In this document: piece after piece, positions 16,001-34,600 of the stretch
Layout of the letters: each line of letters opens with the position of its first letter
Position numbering within the stretch: the first letter of the stretch is position 1
Assembly: GCF_001540865.1 (NCBI RefSeq)
Contig: NC_033627.1
Coordinates: forward strand, 12,828,648 to 12,892,647
Length of the DNA: 64,000 bases
Direction of reading: 5' to 3'
DNA from: Ananas comosus
Taxonomy: Eukaryota > Streptophyta > Magnoliopsida > Poales > Bromeliaceae
Translations under genes and position numbers: made by a program
Notes under the pieces: model-generated
What the model was told of the DNA's origin: nothing
The model's database searches: none
The model's input: the letters and a program-made list of their open reading frames with translations, nothing else

Positions 16001-19000
16001 CCCTACTTTTTACTTGGCTGTGATAAGTGATGACTTGATGTCTTCTTTGAGGTAGGCGTTATGGGATAAATGTGTGCGGGGAAGGAGGAGAATATGAGAC
16101 ATTAACTCTCGATTGTCCTTTATTTAGTGTGAGTTGTTGCTTCCATTTCTATTTTTCTTATCATATTTTTCTAATGCTTGCTTTTGCTTGAGGTATTATA
16201 ATTATTATTCATAAACCTTTCATCATGTTTCATATGCATAATTTGTCTTTTTCTCCTTGTAGAGATATCACTGGCCAGTTGATTTTGAGATGAACTATTA
16301 GTGTTTGAAAGTACGACTTTTGAATTCGCATGCCTATATGCCTGCATGGACAAATTTTATGTTCCTTCATTCCTTGAGGTTGTATCTGATTCATGTGTCG
16401 TTCGCCCAATTTATCCTGTTAGTTACCCCCATTTTTCTGCATTGGTTTTAGGTCAGCTCTGGACACAAATATAAACGTCAAACAAACACTAAATGTGAAA
16501 ATATATTTGGTAAAAATGGGCGCAGATATGAGCAAGATACGACATAATTAGTTTAAGAATACGCAAAAAGATTCAGATGCAAATCGGGCGCAAATGCACA
16601 TATGCACATGATGGTTGGTTGTTTGTTAAAAAATCTAGTAAAAATTTATGACTAAGATGAAAAATTGTTTTGTGGCTTTCTATTAGGATTTAGAATAGGA
16701 AGGGCCGAAATGGGACTTACAGGTAGGAAGAGGATCTAACGTATTAGATATAACTACTTGAATACTTGGATATCCATTATCCAAATTGGGATCCAAAAAG
16801 TTTTTAATCATGGATCCGTATCTGGATATGATTGTGGTTTCTAGATCTGGATGCATAAGATCTTAAAGTGGGAATCCTAGGAATCCTTATCCTTGATTCG
16901 GCATATTATTTGGGCAGGGGAAAAGCTGTCCAACAGTCCACATCAAACAGTTTTTAATAATACTGGTGTATCTCTTATTGCATTTTAATTAGACCTGTTT
17001 ACCATCATCTCTCTCTCCCCATGCAAATGTACAGTTTTCTTCTCCTATGTCTTTTGTTTGCTGGGGACTAACTTAATGCTGCAAATAGCATGTATGTAAG
17101 TAGTACACCTGCAGCAATTATAGCTATATTCAATTTTAGTGTTACTATGGTTACACAGTGACTAATTTCATGGAGAACCAAACTTTGTTCAATACTTGCA
17201 CGATTTCCCTCAATAGTAACCTCATAGGTGATAAGTACAATGTCAGCTCCAGTAGATAGATGATCTCTCTTTCTATTGAGTGTGATCTTTGGTGCTTCAT
17301 CAGATATAGTAGGTTATTTTTGGTCCTAAACATTTTAAAACTGTTATTTCTGATTTTCAGAATGCAAGAATTGTTCTGGATAAATATGATGTTGTACTGC
17401 ACTCCGCCGATTCCATTGCGCCGGTTGGCATTATTCACCCTTTGGCTTTCCATCCGGAATACAAAAACGAAAATTCATCTCGTAGCAGTTCCAATGACAA
17501 TGTTGTTTCAAACGGATTGCACAAGGTACATGAAGTTGAAGGAGATTTTGTATTACCTGATATTGTTAAATGTCAGTCCTCAGATTTGCCATCTGATGCT
17601 GAGAAGAAACTAGAATTGTGTATTTCAAACATGGGGGGAGAATTGTTTTCACTTGGTTGCTGGATTCAAAATCCTTCCAGAACATCGAAGGGTAAGCTCT
17701 TGGTGCTCCTATAAAGAGTTGTGGGGTGTGTGTGTGTATGTGTGTCATATATGAATTATCACTATTCTGATGTAATGCTTTTACTTTGGAGATGTTGATA
17801 GAAAATTTTCTTTTTACATATATGTCACTGCAAAATCAATTTTCATCTGTGACCTTAGAAAGTTATTTCTTCACATATACCTTTGTACTTAGAAAAGCTC
17901 TCTCCTTAAAGAAACCTTGTTAATACTAAATCAACTACCTGATGACTCCCGAACTTTAGATTTTACTGGTGTACATATGTAAACAGATGATTTGACAGGG
18001 AGAACATATTGGAGAGTTCCTTTTCTTTTCTTAACGAACCTAAATCTGAGTTTGTATTGCTAGGCCTTCAGGATGATTTGGCATCAGTTCTTAGGAGAAT
18101 TGAGTTGCAACTCAGTGAAAATGGTTTTGATTGGTCGAACGTTCTATATGTCCACCTTTACATTTCAAATATGGAAGGATTTGCATTGGCCAACGAAGTG
18201 TATGTGAAGTTCATTACTGAAAAGAAGTGCCACTTGGGTGTTCCATCACGCAGTACGATCGAACTGCCTCTGTTGGAGGTTGGCCTTGGTAGTGGGTATG
18301 TTGAGGTTTTAGTAGCCAAAGAACAGAGCAAAAGAGTTCTTCATGTACAGAGTATATCATCTTGGGCGCCTAGTTGCATCGGACCGTACAGCCAGGTATG
18401 AGCTATCTTTTATTGTCATTTTTAACCAATATTACCTTTTTGCGGTAATATTTGATGGTTTCATACCTTTGCACAGAATTTTCTAACTAATAGACTCATT
18501 TAAATGTCTGCAATAGGCAACTTTATTCAAAGAAGTTCTTTATATGGCTGGTCAGTTAGGGCTTGATCCGCCTACGATGATGCTTTCCCCTGGCGGTGCC
18601 ACCGCCGAACTAGAACAGGCACTAATAAATTGCGAGGCAGTGGCCAACTGCTTCAACAGCTTTATCTCCTCGTCGACCATTCTTTTTGTTATATACTGTT
18701 CTTCGTGTCTGACATCTACTGAGAGGGTTGAAATCCAGCACAAAATGGCACATTACATTCAACAAGAAGCCTCTAATGTGCATCAGACGAGGAGAATGCC
18801 CAATCCCATTTTCTTATATATCCTTGCACCAGATCTTCCAAAAGGGTATGGCCTTTTAATTTGTTATATAGCACAAGATTTCGGTGCTTAATAATCCATA
18901 AAAGTTGTCACCATGAGTGTGACGCTGTTTTCCATCTTGGATCTTTTACATATATACCCCTGCAAAATTATTGTTTTACATATATATACCTGTGATATTT

Positions 19001-20333
19001 CTCATCTGTCCATTTAAGAGCAATTTCTTACAAAATTACCCATAAGCCGGGGAGTCATTTAATTTAGGAGGAATGTTGGTTTTGTTTAAGAAATGTTTCT
19101 TTCGAAAGAGTGGACATGTTAATAATGTAAGAGGGGAAATCATGTATGAATGCATTAATTTTGCAATGATATGTATTCTATCTAATAGTTTATTTTTCTG
19201 GGGTACACATGTTATTATATGCCTTCAATTTCTGATTCTTCCTAATAACACCATAATAACTGCCTTTATTTCAGAGCAAGTGTCGAAATAAAACCTGTCC
19301 TTTACGTCCCAGAAAATGCTGAGGATGAAGTTCAGATCAGAGAATCACGGCCAGCATCGAAGATATCAAAGCAATTGAACGATTCCGCTTTACAGGTTTA
19401 CGCCATCAGTGGAAAGATATGCACAGTATTAGTTTCGGTAACTAACGACTTCGTGAAAAAGAGTTGCTCCGAAACTGATGTGAAAAGCGGGAACTGGCAT
19501 AGATCTGAAAGGAACCTGCAAACTATGGCGACGTTCTGCGTTGTGTTTCTCAATAAAATCCTCTCGGAGAACGACTTCTCGTGGGGAGACTTGATAGTAA
19601 GTTTCTTTTCTTTTTCATGATAATTTCTTTTGCATAGCCGACTTATATGACCTTCTTTTTGCAATATTCGTTTTAGTGTGATAAATTGATATTTAAACGC
19701 GACTGGTTGTGTCAAGAAAGAATGAAAAATGGATAGTCAATTATGTATATTCTAAATGGTCGTGCAAAATATTTCGCAAAAAAGATGGATTTCCATAGTC
19801 AAGAGGCAAATATTATGGGGTGGTGCAAGTTGTGACATGCGATTTGTTTATGTATGAATTTATTATGGTCGCGAATGATAAATGTTTTTTATCATGCGCC
19901 AATGAATTATTTTGTTACAGTAAAATAACATATCGATCATCGGAAGGAGAAAAAAAAACAACTCTTTCATCATCAATTTGAGATGATCAGGAAGTGAAGA
20001 ATTTAAACTGGATGCATTCAAACTATTGTTTGATGTTTAGTAGTTTGAATAATATTTTGTTCTTTCTCCCATGATTACTGTGTTTGTGCTTTTACTCACC
20101 ACTTTGCCTTGTGCTTGCAGAATCTGAGGTTCTACTACACAACTAATCTTTTCGGATCCGCGGACACACTAGATAAGATATTCACCGAGGCTTTCGCCGA
20201 ACTCTCTTTGGTTAACAATTGCATCAAGATCGGCGAAACGCCGAGATATAACCTCGTGCCGGTCTTAGGCTCGGGACGATCTGCGTCGATGGACGACATA
20301 ATCACCTGTGAATTATTTGCATCAAAACTTTGA
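13017..20333 (+). CDS. DPH6: Diphthine--ammonia ligase (diphthamide synthetase) with C-terminal RidA-like domains
   Basis: Twelve exons join in phase to 723 aa: 13017-13094, 13204-13275, 13941-14020, 14642-14867, 15010-15042, 15115-15197, 16056-16128, 17361-17691, 18064-18395, 18517-18845, 19275-19596, 20121-20333. The N-terminal ATP-pyrophosphatase domain starts with the PP-loop VSGGKDS (7-13) and includes GEVEDLF-like and CGEGGEYETLTLDCP motifs. The C-terminal half has two YjgF/RidA-type modules (NVLYVHLYISNM; YMAGQLGLDP). The enzyme performs the last, ATP- and ammonia-dependent amidation step of diphthamide on elongation factor 2, in the cytosol. The length fits plant homologues of about 720 aa, which are longer than bacterial ATP-pyrophosphatases because of the RidA modules. 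Exon 9 must begin after the TAG at 18061-18063; earlier AG sites at 17986 and 17998 give the wrong phase. Confidence 0.94.
17811..17985. repeat. Intronic repeat with CTGCAAAAT end (DPH6 intron 8)
   Basis: It begins TTTACATATATGTCACTGCA and closes near GTACATATGTAA at about 17971-17982, giving loosely inverted ends of the same dispersed family as at 10266, 18945, 24266, 26715 and 43200. Confidence 0.4.
18945..19180. repeat. Intronic repeat with CCCCTGCAAAAT end (DPH6 intron 10)
   Basis: Left end TTACATATATACCCCTGCAA; right end ATTTTGCAATGATATGTA at about 19157-19176. The body includes a 'TTCTTACAAAATTACCC' phrase also seen in the 10266 copy (TTCCTTACAAAAATACTC), supporting common origin. Confidence 0.45.
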
Positions 20334-20824
20334 GATTGTTGATTCCTTGTTGTACTGCAAGAAAGAAATAGCATTTGTAAGTGTAAAATATTGTTAATTG
20401 TTCAGTAATTTAAGCTGTAATCCTTAGGCGAATCACCACCTTATTTTTAAATAAAAATCCCTCCAAATCCTTAGTTATCATCATTGTTTGTTTCTTTTAT
20501 TAAAAATATTTACATAATTTTATATAAGAGATAAAAAAAAAAATTATAAATGAATTTAACTCGGAAAAAAATAAATAATTAAATTAAATATATTTACGGT
20601 CGAAAATAAATTCACTCATTCATTACGATCGAACGGTCATGAAATCCGTAACACGGGCGACAGGTTTTCCGTGTACCGTGTTCCACGATCAGGACCACCC
20701 AAAAAATATTAAGAGGTTTGATGCCCATTGGACGGCTCTGATCTACGCAATGGAGACACGTGTGTGCTTAACTCTTTCCCTTGTTATCATCATTTTGCAC
20801 CGTTAAATTTCTACGTCTCATCGT
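20334..20824. other. DPH6-like 3' region and spacer
   Basis: 3' UTR with several AATAAA-like signals around 20440-20460, then AT-rich DNA. No gene was recognised. Confidence 0.55.
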
Positions 20825-21385
20825 GAATTCAAGGACTTTTTTCGAAAATAATCTTGTGAAATTTCGTATTTGCAAAATTAATCCTGTGAAATTTTTATTT
20901 GTGAAACTAACCTTCCTCTCGCCACGTGGGCGCCACGTCAGGAATTCCTCAAAAAGACGGTGAATCGTTCACGGTCTTTGATATTTATTGTGAAAGTGGT
21001 GAATGGTTCACCGTACCGTCTTCATAAGACGGTGAACCATTTACCGTCTTTAGTACAAATCGCTATTCTGCGCAAATCTTTCCAAGTCCATAATATGGTG
21101 TCCTTAATAAGACGGTGAATCGTTTCCCGTCTTCTCGAGGGCACAGAAACAGCGGACTTGAAAGGGCGGAAAGGAGAATTTTGCATTAAAGACGGTGAAT
21201 GGTTCACCGCCTTCTTTTACAATAAAAATTACAAAGACGGTGAACGATTCACCGTTTATTGAGAAATCTCTGACGTGGCGCCCACGTGGCGAAAGGAGGG
21301 TTAGTTTTACAAATAAAAATTTCACAGGATTAATTTGGCAAATACAAAATTTTACAGAGTTATTTTCGAAAAAAGTCCTGAATTC
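20825..21385. mobile_element. Inverted-repeat transposon packed with a GACGGTGAATCGTTCACCGTC-type palindrome
   Basis: Arms of about 140 bp (20825-20970 and 21245-21385) are inverted copies at roughly 90% by eye, starting GAATTCAAGGACTTTTTTCG and containing CGCCACGTGGGCGCCACGTC. Between and inside the arms are six variants of a short palindrome, (A)AGACGGTGAAxxxTTCACCGTCTT, at about 20955, 20998, 21026, 21108, 21187 and 21232. There is no coding capacity. A second, more diverged member is at 60160-60740 and a fragment lies near 63645. Confidence 0.7.
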
Positions 21386-22199
21386 AATTGGCCCTTTCTT
21401 TTACTCGACCCTGATTCGTCCCTTTACGATCTAAAAAATGTCTCTTTTTTTGGTTAACTTTTTGCCTCACTTAATTCACCAATATTTACATTTTTTAGTA
21501 AATCAAATTAAAATTAGAAAAACCAATTTAATATATTCGAATTTATACTTTTGTTAATATTAGTATCCTCCCCTTCAATAAATTCTTTTAAATTACTATA
21601 TTTTGTAAAATAAAAAAATCCTAGGTCATAGTCCCTAATTATTGGATCCACATCCTTATCTCCCTATTTTGCATGTACCAAGTTATTTTATGAGATAATT
21701 TCATATGCATCCTTAGATTTAAAAGTGCAAATTAATTTTTATAAAATTTTGCTTATGTTAAATTTTTAGTGTTAAGACTATTTTACCTTTATAAAAGAAA
21801 ATAGTTTCTTTTAAGAATTTTTAGGATAAGTTACGATTCACCTAAAATGACAAAAATGTCAAAATAAAAATATTAGAACTGATAAATAATGTTAAATATA
21901 ATTTTAAAAATATTTATGGTTATTTGCAAATTATTTATTTTTGGAGGTATATATTGATAGTTAAGGCCCTATTTGAATGTCGAAATAAATAATTTACTGA
22001 TAACTTATTTAATATGAATTTTTTTTTAATTTGATCGAAAATTGAGAAATTTGATTTTTGCTCATTAAAAAATCTCAGCATTCATAATTTTGTAGAAAAT
22101 ATATTTTACGTATGAGTTAATTTATTTTTTTCTCAAAAAATGATTTGCGGGGACAAACATACAATTCCATTGATTTGACAGGACATAAATGCAATTAAA

Positions 22200-23855
22200 C
22201 ACCTTATTAATAATTAATAATAATTATTAATTTAATTATTATATAATAATAATATTAATATATCAATATCATAGGTGGGTGGTGGGTTGGGAAAAGGGGT
22301 GGTGGTTTTGTGAAACCACTCATGGGTTTGTGGGGAGCCGACAAAACCACTTTTCCTCGTACCAGTTGTTTTTGCCCGGTGCGGTATCTTTTCAGGGGTC
22401 GGATTAGGGTTAGGGTTTGGAGATTGGTTAGATCGGCATTTGTAGAAAAAGAATCGGTAATCCACTCCCCCCCGGTGCTCTGATCCATGGATTGGGGTTC
22501 TCTGATCTCCATTTTTACCCCTTCTTTCTTTCACCTTTTTTTTTTTTTTCACCCCTGTTATTGATCTTAAAATTTGATTAATTTGGTCTAAATCAAGGAA
22601 TGGGATCGTCTAGGGTTTGTAATTTGATGATCTGAAAACAAAAATTGTCCCTAAATTTGGATCTGGTTCTTGGATCCTTTTGTCCCCTCTCTCGTAAATT
22701 TTGTTGTAAAAAGGATAATAAATATTTGGTGGATAACGATCTACGGATTTATGCCACAAAATTAGGTAAATGGTCGAGGAGATGAATCAAATAATTAAAT
22801 ATTTTAAATTTTTTTGTTAATATTTGTAGCCTCAAATCTTATTTGTCGAATTATGTGGTATGAATCAGGTAGGATGTTGTTTTTTAAAATCTAGAAAATA
22901 GGGATTTTTTTTTAAACAAAATGTTTTTGGGAAGCCACTGGGTTGCTGTTTAATTGATTTGGATCGCTTTATCCTAAAAGGATGAGAGGCTACAGGTTGC
23001 CCTAATTTTCTGAGAGATGATGTAGAAGTTGATGCCTTCAAGATCTAGAGAGCTGAATAGGGCTTCAGATTTTGGAATCTAGCTGATAGAGAAGGAGAGA
23101 TTTGTTTGTTATACGTTCTGTGATTGTAATTTTGCTGTTTGTAAGAAGCATAAGCTTCAGATCTGAGTTTCCGTCACGACATCATCTCGTTTAGATTATA
23201 GATTTTGGTGTTACATTAGATTGGGGAGTTGTGGAAATGAAGTTGCATCATTTCTTTGCTAGTTGCTGCATGAAACAGCTGGGTTTGAATCTTCCATTCA
23301 TATGAAAACTTTATTTATGCTTGATATTAGAATGCAAGAAAAATCCAAGAAGTTTACGAGCCATATTTACCATGCTGAATATTATAAAACTCTGTTTGTG
23401 TATCATTCCTGAACCGATCCGTTATCTTTTATTAGCTTGATTTATAATGATCTTCATACACATGTTTCTTTCTCTCTAAACATTCTGTGGTGTGCTTTTT
23501 GCATGATATCTTTACCATCTAGGAGAGCCCAAATTCTTGATAACTACCAGTTTTTTATGATGCTTCGGGGTAGTAGTGTGCATTACGACTCTTAGATGGT
23601 GGTATCTTGTAGCTAAGAGATGGGTGTATTGCAACTCCTGGTGTAGCAAAGGAGTGCTTATCTGTTCTTTCAATTATGTTGGCTAGATGCTTTATTCAGT
23701 TAATTACCCTTTTAGACCAGAGTGTCGTAATATATCGTGATTCATGATGATATTTGCTTGCAAAATTTGAATTTTGTCTAATCGAAGAAAATGGGTAAAT
23801 GAATATCCTGACACGTCCTTATATGGGTCTTTCTTTTTATTTCTTGCAGTAATTT
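22200..23855 (+). promoter_or_regulatory. Promoter, leader and leader intron of the JmjC demethylase
   Basis: The coding start at 23856 lies six bases after a strong acceptor (TTTCTTGCAG ending 23849), so at least one 5' UTR exon must lie upstream. The most likely place is the less AT-rich, CT-rich segment at about 22270-22560. The donor was not resolved. The stretch 22570-23840 is then a long leader intron, common in plant chromatin genes. Confidence 0.5.
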
Positions 23856-30677
<6,822 letters not shown>

Positions 30678-31623
30678 ATTATTATCCAACCCTGGGAAAA
30701 TGGCTCCAGCTCATGGCGGAGATTCGACCACGACGTTATCGTTTCTTTTTCTTTTGTGTGCAAAATTTTAACACGGATTGCTTCCACGAAGTTGTCACAC
30801 GCGCAATTCATCGATGGAAACCACTGTATGTTTTTATCAGAAATCGATTTTTTCATTAATAGGATTCAGCAGAATTTGTTCAAAAGTGAGTTATACCATT
30901 ATAAGAAGCTTTTATTGCCTAAGTTAAAGAGTTTCCACACTACTATAATACTAATGCAGCACCATTTTAGGAGAATCCTTTTGAGTCTAGTTCTTTGTCA
31001 AATATGGTTTTCGGAGTCGAAATTTACATGTCAGTCCTCCACTTAGACAATTTTTTCAAAAAGGTCCTAACTCGGTTATTAAAGTCCATTTCTGTTTGTT
31101 TTATTAATTATTTTCGATAAAAATTCCCAATACGCATCTTTCAAGGGAACAAAGGGGGTGTTTGGTTTCTTACAATAGTGTGGGAAACTATGTTCCGGAT
31201 TTTTTTTTTATTTTACAGAAGACTAATATTTCCACAGTATTTATTTTCTGGATAAAAAATCTGGAAAACAAAAACAGTAGTTTTCCATAAAAATTCGAAA
31301 AAACTTTTTTTATGAGAACTACTTTTTCTAGAAACCAAACGGAGGGTAAAGTGCTTTTGTTGTAGTTCAGTATTACTCTCATAAAAATTAAATTTCATGT
31401 ATATGAAGCTTACAATGGTAGGGTGTTGAGTGTAAATTATCTGCAAAGAGTTTGATTCTGTGACAAAGGTACTTTGATATGAAGTTAACAAAGGTAAGTA
31501 GTGCAAAGGGGGGAACAATAAGTTAAGATTGTTGGTAAAGCACTTGTTGTATAACTTGTTCTCATACAGTTAATACTTCTCAAAGTGGAATTTGTATAGC
31601 AGAATCAAAGACGACTACATCTG
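30678..31623. other. Convergent 3' regions of the demethylase and aldo-keto reductase genes
   Basis: The two genes end tail to tail 946 bp apart. The segment holds both 3' UTRs. No further gene was recognised, and no clean hairpin or overlap of the coding ends is evident. Confidence 0.6.
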
Positions 31624-34600
31624 TTAAAGGATTGATGGGTCTTTGTATCTCTTGAAGATGTCCTCAATGCCTTCGGCAACTTCCGGCGGCAAAGGTCGCG
31701 CGGATGTGATAAATGCATCGATATCCTCTTTGAGCTGATCCACTGATGTGGCGCCGATTATAGTGCTGGTCACGAATGGGCGATCGCGCACGAATCTGAG
31801 CGCAAGTTGGACTGGAGTTAGGCCATTCTCCTTTGCCAGCTGAATGTAGAGATCAGTTGCCTCCTGATAAATGAAAACAGCATTAGCACTTGTTTTGATA
31901 TGATAAAGAAATGTTAACCATTACTTTCAATATTTCAGCATATTATATGCTTAGGAAGATTAATATATTCCAGCAGTCATCTTAAAATTACTTGCACACT
32001 ACTTTTCTTTTCAATATTCATGTTTCCCGCCTCTTCTTAAAGTGATACGATTTATTAAACAGGTGAAGGGTGCAGATTGCCAAAATATGCACAGGAAAAT
32101 TCAGGGATCAAAGAGTTTCATTAGTAAAAGATACAACTGAATGGAACTTGATCTGTGAATCAAATAAATTGTGCGGAAATTTGATCTCAAGTTGTAACTT
32201 TCTCGATCACAGTATCCAGGCATAAAATTGAATAGAAATATGCCGCATGCATGAGCAAAGTATTGGCCATCAAATGCGCCAAAAAAAAAAGGAACGAGTT
32301 CTAACATGTTACTTCTATGAATTCTATTTAATGAGATTTAGCTGCATAAAAAGATGAATATGGCCGCTATTGTCTTGATCAAATAACAAGGGATATGATA
32401 GAAAACGCATGTTCTTCTTGACTTAGTGTTTAACAGCTTTTAGTAGGTGCTGTACGAATATACCTTAGCTAGTGATTGGTTGTATCTGTCCATGTACCCT
32501 GGGAAAATGCTTAACCTGCTTCTTCTTGCAACTTCAGAATTCGAATCGAGATACTTCCCTGTGAGTACCCCGCTAGCTAATGGTGAATATGCAAGGAGCC
32601 CAATGTTGCAGTTATTTGGATGACATACTTCAACAAGATCGACTGCAACATATGAAAATATGATGGCATATTCAGCACAAGTGTTGCACAGGGCGAAGTA
32701 ATGTTAATCAATGGTCTGCGAATGTTCAATAAGTACTGTGACCACACTTAATAAACTAATCTTCGAACTTATCTAATTTCTTGCAATATTATCCCTAAGT
32801 TTAGTTTATTGTCGAAATCTCTATCATTAGTTAGTTTATATACTCAGCTCTAGCAGATGCTGAAGATTTTGGTCATAAATGCACACACTGAAGATGACAT
32901 TGCAAGATATCAGGTTAGTCTGGTCCTTTGGGGACTAACCTGTTGAAGCAAAAGATACAACCAAAATGCAATTCGTTAAATGTTCAGGGACTAACCATTC
33001 ATTTTATGTTTCACCCTCTTTATATTAATCTTAAGTTAATCATTTACTGTTAGTCATTCAGAATTGAAACAAGTGTTATCGAATATAAGGATTTAGAAAC
33101 ACTCCAAACAGTAAATTTAAGTGTTATTAAAGAAGCATCACCTGACATTCTGACTATTAGCCAAAACATTTTCTTTACACGCCCACGAACACCCCCCCCC
33201 CCCCACTCCGAAAAAAGGATTTACCTTCACTTCGACATCTAGCAAGCAGACTATAGCAATTCTGAATGCTGACAATCTTCGGAAGCCCTTCGACCTTTGC
33301 AGCATGTACAAATTCCATTACTCCATAGGAAGTTTCATTAGAAACTCCAATGTAGCGTACCTAGAACATAAAAAATAATAATAATAATAAAATAAAATAA
33401 AAATTCACGCAGCAAATATATAATGTATGATTGAGAACCAGTGTCATGAATATTGTAATTAACAAAATACATATTCGATAACTAACTTAAAGAAAAGCAT
33501 CAATATCCAGCTCAAACCAAAAGGTTTCCACTAGGAGATGTATCAAATAATTAAGTCCATACTTTTTGAACAGTATGGTAAACCCCATTATTCAGATTGT
33601 AAGTCTTTGTCGCTAAATTTAAGGAAAGGTTCGGTGTTATGCTAACTTATGCTCAAATAGGACCTCATTTTGTGATCAATTTACTCTTCTCGTCCCATTG
33701 GATTTATGCATCTTTGTTTTGGATTATATAGCGGCTTCTCTAGTTTGAAAGCAAATGCCCGGTGTTTGACAACAATATGGGCAACAATATGGCTAAGGGC
33801 TTCTAGCTTAAGCCGTAAGTTAAAATGGTCTTCTGGACCTTCAAAGCAGGAGCATAAATCTAAAGGCTTCAACTTCTAGTTTCACCGAAAAGCTGCTTAG
33901 ATATTAGTGAAAAGCTGTTGCAGCTTCTTAAACACCTACAGGCTTCATGTTATGCTTAACATGTTTCGAAGACCCAAGAAATGAATGAGGGGATGACATC
34001 AATCATTGCACGGCAGTGATCATATTCTTTATAAATAGCAGTTTTTTTAATATAATTGCAATGATTCGACCATTTGCAAAATTTGCTTATTTAACAAGAA
34101 AGCTCAGTTAGGCATTACCTTCCCTTCATCGATGAGCTCCTGAAAAGCCCTAAGTTGTTCAGCAAATGGCACACTTGGCCTCCATTTTGCTGGATTATAT
34201 GCAAATTCACCAAACAATGGTACATAACGATCTGGCCTAAAAAAGAGAGCACACAATCAGAAATCCATTTTGTTCAAATGACTGGTAAATTTTTTAGGAA
34301 TAAATTCACTATGTAGGAACAGACAAGGATTGCTCATCTACAACATTATATTGGACTACCAGTTCAAAATAGGAATTCAACAGCTATGAGAAAGAATTAA
34401 TTTTTAGAAGACACACAATGAGTCAGAAGACTGGGAACTAAGAGTGGAAAACTATACAGAAGAGCATATCAGTTGATGTGCAACTAGACAGAAACAGTAA
34501 GAATTGCATATTATATCCAAAGGTTTACGTCGATTGTTAAGAGAGTTTAAACTCTTTATCTGAAGCGTTATGTTTTAGAGCTCTTTATCATTTGAGGATA

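Noticed and set aside
20955..21260. Regularly repeated palindromes suggesting a CRISPR-like array
   Set aside because: Spacing is irregular, units vary, the host is a plant nuclear genome and the repeats lie inside a transposon with inverted arms.
22232..22552. Minus-strand frames of 85-106 codons upstream of the JmjC gene
   Set aside because: They overlap the GC/CT-rich leader of the demethylase and look like low-complexity Pro/Lys translations, not a gene.
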